A DNA stretch of 64,000 bases from JANWXD01 sp037446115 (GTDB lineage: Bacteria; Acidobacteriota; Terriglobia; Bryobacterales; Bryobacteraceae): positions 103,827 to 167,826 of the forward strand of contig JBBIJF010000007.1 in assembly GCA_037446115.1 (NCBI GenBank), in the 5' to 3' direction. Under the pieces are notes generated by a model. That model searched no databases. It was not told where the DNA came from and saw only the letters and a program-made list of their open reading frames with translations. Of this stretch, positions 59,840-64,000 are shown one piece after another. Within the stretch, counting starts at the first letter, position 1; every line of letters begins with the position of its first letter. The position numbers and the translations under genes are program-made.

Positions 59840-61497
59840 CTCGCAGGGAATTTCTGCTGGGCGGCGCGGCCCTGCTGCGCGCCGGCCCGGGCCCCGGATT
59901 TTCCTTCACGGATGTGACGGCGCAGGCCGGCATCCGCTTTGTGCACAACAGCGGCGCTTTTGGCCGGAAATACCTGCCGGAAACGCTCGGCTCCGGCTGC
60001 GCATTCCTGGATTACGACAATGACGGCTGGCAGGACATCCTTCTGGTGAACGGGATGGACTGGCCCGGCCACAAGCGCCGCCGGACCACGCTGCGCCTCT
60101 ACCGCAACAACCGGGACGGGACGTTTCGCGACGTGACGCGCCAGGCCGGGCTCGACATCGAGATGTACGGGATGGGCGTGGCAGCGGGCGACTTCAACAA
60201 CGACGGCTTCACCGACATTTTCATCTCGTGCGTGGGCCAGAGCCGCCTGTTTCAGAACACGGGCAAGGGGACTTTTGTGGACGTGACGCGGAAGGCCGGC
60301 CTGGCGGGCCGGGAAGGCTTCAGCAGCTCCGCGCTCTGGTTCGACTACGACCGCGACGGCTTTCTGGACCTGTTCGTGTGCAACTACGTGAAGTGGTCGC
60401 CCGAGCTGGACGTGTTCTGCAGTATGGACGGTAAGAACAAGTCTTACTGCACGCCGGAGGCGTACCGAGGCGCCACGTGCTGGCTGTTCCGCAACCGCGG
60501 GGACGGCACCTTCGAAGACGTCACGGCCCGCAGCGGCATTTTCGACAGCAGCTCGAAATCGCTGGGTGTGGCCATGCTCGACGATGACGACAACGGCTGG
60601 GTGGACCTGTTCGTGGCCAACGACACGCAACCGAACAAGCTGTACCGCAACAACGGCGACGGCACGTTCCAGGACGTGGCAGTGAAAGTAGGCGTGGCCT
60701 TCAGCGAAGACGGCAAGGCGCGGGCCGGCATGGGCGTGGACGTGGGCGACTACGACAATTCGGGCCTGCCCACGCTGGTGGTGACGAACTTTGACAACGA
60801 GATGCTGGGCATGTACCGCGGCAGCCGGCGCGGCATTTACATTGACGAAGCGCCGCGGACCAACGTGGGCCGCATCACGCGGCGCAGTCTGGGCTTTGGC
60901 TGCTTCTTTTTCGACGTGGACCTGGACGGGTTTCTCGATCTGCTCGTGGTGAACGGGCACATTGACGAAGGCGTGCGAGCGGTGCGCCGGGATGTGACCT
61001 ATGCGCAGCCCCCGCATCTGTTTCTGAACCGGGGCAAAGAGGGATTTCACGACGTGGCGCCGGAGGTGGGCGGCGGGTTCGCGCAGCCCAAGGTGGGCCG
61101 GGGAGCGGCCTTTGGAGACTTCGACCGCGACGGGGATCTGGACGTCCTCATCACGACCAACAACGGTCCGGCGTATCTGTACCGGAACGACCGGCGCAAC
61201 CACCATCACGCCATCCGGTTCCGGCTGGTGGGGACGAAATCGAACCGGGACGCCATCGGGGCCACCGTACGGATCGAGTACGGCGAGGAGACCAGCTCGC
61301 GGATGGTGAAAAGCGGCTCAAGCTATTTGTCGCAGTCGGAGTTGCCGGTGACGTTCGGGCTGGGCCGGCGTGACCGTGTGGACCGGGTGATGATCCGCTG
61401 GCCGAGCGGGCGGACGGAGGAGTACAAGAACCTGCGCGCCGGGCGGACCTACGTGTGCACGGAAGGGCGAGGCATTCAGGCCCTGGACGGGTTCTGA
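59836..61497 (+). CDS. CRTAC1/ASPIC-UnbV family FG-GAP repeat protein, Tat-exported
   Basis: 553 residues. GTG start overlapping the regulator stop. Tat signal TRREFLLGGAALL at the N-terminus. Then repeated calcium-binding FG-GAP/VCBS blades (FLDYDNDGWQDILLVNG, AGDFNNDGFTDIFISC, WFDYDRDGFLDLFVCN, LDDDDNGWVDLFVAND, FGDFDRDGDLDVLITTN) forming an integrin-like propeller. A C-terminal ASPIC/UnbV domain (ATVRIEYGEETSSRMVKSGSSYLSQSELPVTFGLG) ends it. Such proteins are abundant in Acidobacteria and Planctomycetes; the role is unknown. Confidence 0.92.
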   Translation: MTRREFLLGGAALLRAGPGPGFSFTDVTAQAGIRFVHNSGAFGRKYLPETLGSGCAFLDYDNDGWQDILLVNGMDWPGHKRRRTTLRLYRNNRDGTFRDVTRQAGLDIEMYGMGVAAGDFNNDGFTDIFISCVGQSRLFQNTGKGTFVDVTRKAGLAGREGFSSSALWFDYDRDGFLDLFVCNYVKWSPELDVFCSMDGKNKSYCTPEAYRGATCWLFRNRGDGTFEDVTARSGIFDSSSKSLGVAMLDDDDNGWVDLFVANDTQPNKLYRNNGDGTFQDVAVKVGVAFSEDGKARAGMGVDVGDYDNSGLPTLVVTNFDNEMLGMYRGSRRGIYIDEAPRTNVGRITRRSLGFGCFFFDVDLDGFLDLLVVNGHIDEGVRAVRRDVTYAQPPHLFLNRGKEGFHDVAPEVGGGFAQPKVGRGAAFGDFDRDGDLDVLITTNNGPAYLYRNDRRNHHHAIRFRLVGTKSNRDAIGATVRIEYGEETSSRMVKSGSSYLSQSELPVTFGLGRRDRVDRVMIRWPSGRTEEYKNLRAGRTYVCTEGRGIQALDGF

Positions 61498-61634
61498 GCG
61501 GTAGCCGATCATGCTGCCGGAGTTCAAATCACTGTTTTTGCACTGCGGCTCGCACCATCCGCCGAGGCCACTGCCAGGTCGGTCGGTTACAATAATGTGG
61601 AACTCGGCGCGGCCGTGCAGCCAGGAGGATCCCT

Positions 61635-62009
61635 GTGGCGAAACATCGCATCTTCTCGACCCCTTTCGCGAAAGTCTATCCGATGTACGTGCAAAAAGCG
61701 GAACGCAAAGGTCGTACGCAACAGGAAGTAGATCAGATCATTTGTTGGCTGACCGGCTACGATCAGGCCGGATTGCGGCGCCAGATGGAGCGGCAAACGG
61801 ATTTCGAGACATTCTTTGCCGAGGCCCCGGCCATGAATCCCCACCGCGGGCTGATCAAAGGGGTGGTGTGCGGCGTCCGCGTGGAAGAAATCGCGGATCC
61901 GCTGATGCGAGAGATCCGCTATCTGGACAAGCTGATTGACGAACTGGCCAAGGGCAGGCCGATGGAGAAGATTCTGCGCCAGCCGGCCAGCGCTCCGACA
62001 AGGGGGTGA
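61635..62009 (+). CDS. DUF2200 domain-containing protein
   Basis: 124 residues that match DUF2200 from end to end: AKHRIFSTPFAKVYPMYVQKAERKGRT, IICWLTGYDQAGL, TDFETFFAEAPAMNPHRGLIKGVVCGVRVEEI and IRYLDKLIDELAKGRPMEKIL. It starts at GTG 61635 with CAGGAGG ahead; a TACAAT (61588-61593) may be its -10. The family is small, cytosolic and of unknown function. Confidence 0.9.
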   Translation: MAKHRIFSTPFAKVYPMYVQKAERKGRTQQEVDQIICWLTGYDQAGLRRQMERQTDFETFFAEAPAMNPHRGLIKGVVCGVRVEEIADPLMREIRYLDKLIDELAKGRPMEKILRQPASAPTRG

Positions 62010-62480
62010 GTCGCTCAACTCAACAGATCTACCTGGGTGGGTGGAGTAGAGCGTTGCGGGCCACCAGAGGTGTGGAGGGCCCGTGGCGACTCGAATGCGA
62101 CACCTCGCCGTGTCAAGGCAACGCTCTAACCCGAGTGGGCTACGGGCTCGGCTGGGGCAGGACACCGCCAGTAAAGCCTAGGGCCACAACTCCCCAGCCG
62201 GCCTGGGGTGAAGCTCCGCAGGGGTCGGGCGTGGCCTTCGTCGAGCGGCACTTCTGGAGGTTCGGGCACGTAGGTCGTATTGTCGATACTGGTCTTGTCG
62301 CGAACGGCGCGCACCGCCGCGGGGCTGCAGTCCGGGCGGCCCAGCACTCACCATCCACCCAGGCGCCCTCAACTCCCCGCGGCTGATACGGCTATCGCCT
62401 GCTGTTCTACGGAACGGCGCCAAGGTCAGGCAGGTGCGACCTCGGCACGGAGCACCCGCCTCACCTGCCCGGGAACGATC
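62010..62480. other. Non-coding interval with a decayed tRNA copy
   Basis: No gene is visible. The left part holds a degenerate tRNA-Val-like sequence and an imperfect inverted repeat. The rest (62150-62480) shows nothing recognisable and is the 3' flank of the ScyD-like gene. Confidence 0.5.
62073..62149 (-). pseudogene. tRNA-Val(GAC)-like pseudogene
   Basis: A 77-base minus-strand sequence closely similar over its whole length to the intact tRNA-Val at 63874-63950. It keeps the anticodon loop TTGACAC, the T-loop and even CCA at the 3' end (complement of 62073-62075). Damage: a mismatch in the acceptor stem, C12-A23 in the D stem, an extra base in the D loop, one base lost before the T stem, and two T-stem mismatches including the universal 53-61 pair. 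Confidence 0.75.
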
Positions 62481-63560
62481 CTAGGGCATGACCCGCAGCA
62501 CCTGGCCCTGGCCGGCCGCGCACGCACCGCAATTGGAGATATAAATGGCGCCGTCGGCGCCGATAGCCAGTCCTGTAGGCAGGAACAGTCCCGTGTCGAG
62601 GATCGTCTCGATCGAGCCGCCGCCCGCGCTGACCCGCTTGAGAGCGCCGAACGGCGGCGCGAGGAGGGAATCCTTGGCAATCTCCAGCACGTACAGGTTA
62701 CCCGCGCCGTCAAAGGCGATGTCGATGATGTTCGTCAGGCCCTGCACGTAAACTTCTGGCGGCTGTCCGGGCGCCAGACGGTAGACGCGGGCGCCACCCA
62801 CCGGGAAGGGGAAGCCGGTCAACTCGCCGACGTAAATAGCGCCGTCAGGGCCGACGGTGACCGCAGTGGGAACGGCCTGCATAGGGAAGGGATTCGGCGG
62901 GCCGGGAAACGGCGGGGTAACTAGGCGCACCGGGAAGACGGCCACGGTAGAAACCTGACCATTCGCAGCTACGTGGAGCAGAGCGTTCGCGCCCGCATCC
63001 GCGACGAGATAGCCGCCGGGCAGGGCGTGCACCGCGTAGGGATTGCTGTCCACTTGCCCGCCGTCGGGATTGGTGGCGGCCTCGTGCGCGGCGACGTCGG
63101 CGACGGATTTCCATTGGCCTCCAGCTGACACCTTGAGCAGATGGCCAAACGTAGCTCCGGCCGGCAGGTCCTGACGTACTTTGGGGTCAGCGCCCAAGCC
63201 GACTGCGATATAAGCGCCACCGCGACCGAGGAACGAGAGGTCATGGGGTCCGACGGCGCCGCTGCCATCGTTTGGGTCAGCAAGCGATGGCAGGCCGGTG
63301 AGGACTCGCTCGATGCCACCGCGCCACAGACGTGTCAGCGCACCGGTCGCGCCATAGCAAACCGGGCCCTCGGGACCGGTGATGCACGGTCCCGCACCGC
63401 CCCGGCCGGCTTCGGCGACATACAGGGCGCCTTCGGGCCCAAAGGCCAAGCCTCGCGGATTGTCAAGGCCGCTGGCAATCACTTGCACTGCGGGCTGCGC
63501 CCGGAGGCTGAGGGCGAGCAGTCCGAGCAGGGGCAGTGTCCGCTTGACAGTGAATTTCAT
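62481..63560 (-). CDS. ScyD/ScyE-family exported beta-propeller protein
   Basis: 359 residues with a signal peptide (LPLLGLLALSLRAQ). NHL/SMP-30-like blades are visible: GLDNPRGLAFGPEGALYVAEAG, AVTVGPDGAIYVGELTG, IDIAFDGAGNLYVLE, GLAIGADGAIYISN. GPHDLSFLGRGGAYIAVGLG is typical of ScyD-like proteins, named after scytonemin genes but widespread in secreted form elsewhere. A cysteine pair near the end (SNCGACAAG) may form a disulfide. Function here is unknown. Confidence 0.85.
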   Translation of the reverse strand: MKFTVKRTLPLLGLLALSLRAQPAVQVIASGLDNPRGLAFGPEGALYVAEAGRGGAGPCITGPEGPVCYGATGALTRLWRGGIERVLTGLPSLADPNDGSGAVGPHDLSFLGRGGAYIAVGLGADPKVRQDLPAGATFGHLLKVSAGGQWKSVADVAAHEAATNPDGGQVDSNPYAVHALPGGYLVADAGANALLHVAANGQVSTVAVFPVRLVTPPFPGPPNPFPMQAVPTAVTVGPDGAIYVGELTGFPFPVGGARVYRLAPGQPPEVYVQGLTNIIDIAFDGAGNLYVLEIAKDSLLAPPFGALKRVSAGGGSIETILDTGLFLPTGLAIGADGAIYISNCGACAAGQGQVLRVMP

Positions 63561-63873
63561 GTTTGCCTCTCTTGTTCCAGTGAGCGTTGTATCTCCAAAT
63601 TCGGGGAAGCGTTGGAAAGTGTACGGCCCCTCTCCATCCCCAGCCCCACGGAGATGGGGCTCATTATATCATTCCGGCCGGTTGACAGTAGTGCTTAGGC
63701 CGGGAAAGCAGGCTGACCAGAAAGCAATTCGATTCGATGGAAAGAAGGCGATCGTGACCGGCGAGGCCGACGCGAAACAAAAAAGGCGCATGTCATGGCC
63801 TCCACGAGCACCCGAAGGGCGGTGAACGCCGCGAAGGAAACGGCCCGAACAAGCCTTGGCGGTTTGAAAACCG
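63561..63873. other. Non-coding interval between the ScyD-like gene and tRNA-Val
   Basis: Apart from the minus-strand -10 at 63663-63668 for the ScyD-like gene I see no gene or repeat. Short open frames here are not credible. Confidence 0.5.
63663..63668 (-). promoter_or_regulatory. Extended -10 of the ScyD-like gene
   Basis: On the minus strand TGATATAAT, a perfect TATAAT with the TGn extension, about 100 bases upstream of ATG 63560. No clear -35. Confidence 0.55.
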
Positions 63874-63950
63874 TGGTGGGCCCGTGGCGACTCGAACGCC
63901 AGACCTCTACCGTGTCAAGGTAGCGCTCTAACCAACTGAGCTACGGGCCC
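63874..63950 (-). tRNA. tRNA-Val(GAC)
   Basis: A complete cloverleaf on the minus strand: acceptor GGGCCCG/CGGGCCC, D stem GCTC/GAGC, anticodon stem CTACC/GGTAG around TTGACAC (anticodon GAC), T stem TGGCG/CGCCA with TTCGAGT, discriminator A and an encoded CCA (complement of 63874-63876). All stems pair. It reads GUC (and GUU) valine codons. Confidence 0.97.
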
Positions 63951-63966
63951 GTGTGGGTTCAGCGAG

Positions 63967-63972
63967 ATTGTA
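63967..63972 (-). promoter_or_regulatory. -10 of the tRNA-Val gene
   Basis: On the minus strand TGCTACAAT gives an extended -10 (TACAAT) 16 bases before the tRNA 5' end. No good -35 is visible within the window. Confidence 0.55.
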
Positions 63973-64000
63973 GCACAGCAGGAGCCGCCCGGAGCTGGGG

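Noticed and set aside
62010..62480. Second functional tRNA-Val
   Set aside because: Broken D and T stems, including the universal 53-61 pair, mark it as a pseudogene.

Overview
This 64-kb window is GC-rich, almost fully coding, and has one clear RNA gene, a tRNA-Val near its right end. The gene content points to an Acidobacteriota bacterium, probably of the Bryobacterales/Solibacter type. The indicators are a paired DUF1552/DUF1592 cytochrome-like set, two large TonB-dependent receptors with an N-terminal carboxypeptidase-regulatory domain, a CRTAC1/ASPIC-UnbV protein behind a two-component system, a ScyD-like beta-propeller and many Tat-type signals. This placement is inferred from gene families; no rRNA is present to confirm it.

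Left part (1-11.6 kb): the start of a DUF1552 gene and a DUF1592-type haem protein; an RND/ABC-type adaptor operon; a small partner-switching operon (SpoIIAB-like kinase, SpoIIAA-like STAS protein, LuxR-type regulator with a degenerate receiver); a TPR membrane protein; a dGTPase-like HD hydrolase; a cysteine-rich protein; a CbiX-like chelatase; a PfkB sugar kinase; an EamA permease and a zinc-ribbon membrane protein.

Centre (11.7-33.4 kb): this is the bioenergetic core. Genes for F-type ATP synthase b, b', delta, alpha and gamma come first. Beta and epsilon follow about 16 kb later. The DNA between atpG and atpD holds a periplasmic [NiFe] hydrogenase (small subunit, large subunit, protease) convergent with a long minus-strand run: hypA, hypB, a four-subunit group-3-type cytosolic hydrogenase with an embedded cyclic-nucleotide-binding protein, its own protease, then hypF, hypC, hypD and hypE. 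A membrane metallophosphoesterase lies next to atpD. Both ATP synthase blocks are preceded by nearly the same promoter with identical spacing, so the split complex appears to be co-regulated. Subunits a and c are not in the window.

Right part (33.4-64 kb): an S9 peptidase, an L-rhamnose isomerase and a methylmalonate-semialdehyde dehydrogenase; a TonB receptor / adenylate-forming enzyme / NRAMP-like transporter operon; a lone receiver-like protein; a coiled-coil protein made of 63-bp tandem repeats with a nuclease-like tail; a hydroxyacid-oxoacid transhydrogenase; a second TonB receptor; an MgtE-N/CBS protein paired with a second NRAMP-like permease; a Tat-exported asparaginase; a stand-alone winged-helix regulator with a PhoB-box-like repeat upstream; a GT39 glycosyltransferase; a histidine kinase/response regulator/CRTAC1 operon; a DUF2200 protein; and a ScyD-like gene bracketed by a decayed tRNA-Val copy and the intact tRNA-Val(GAC).
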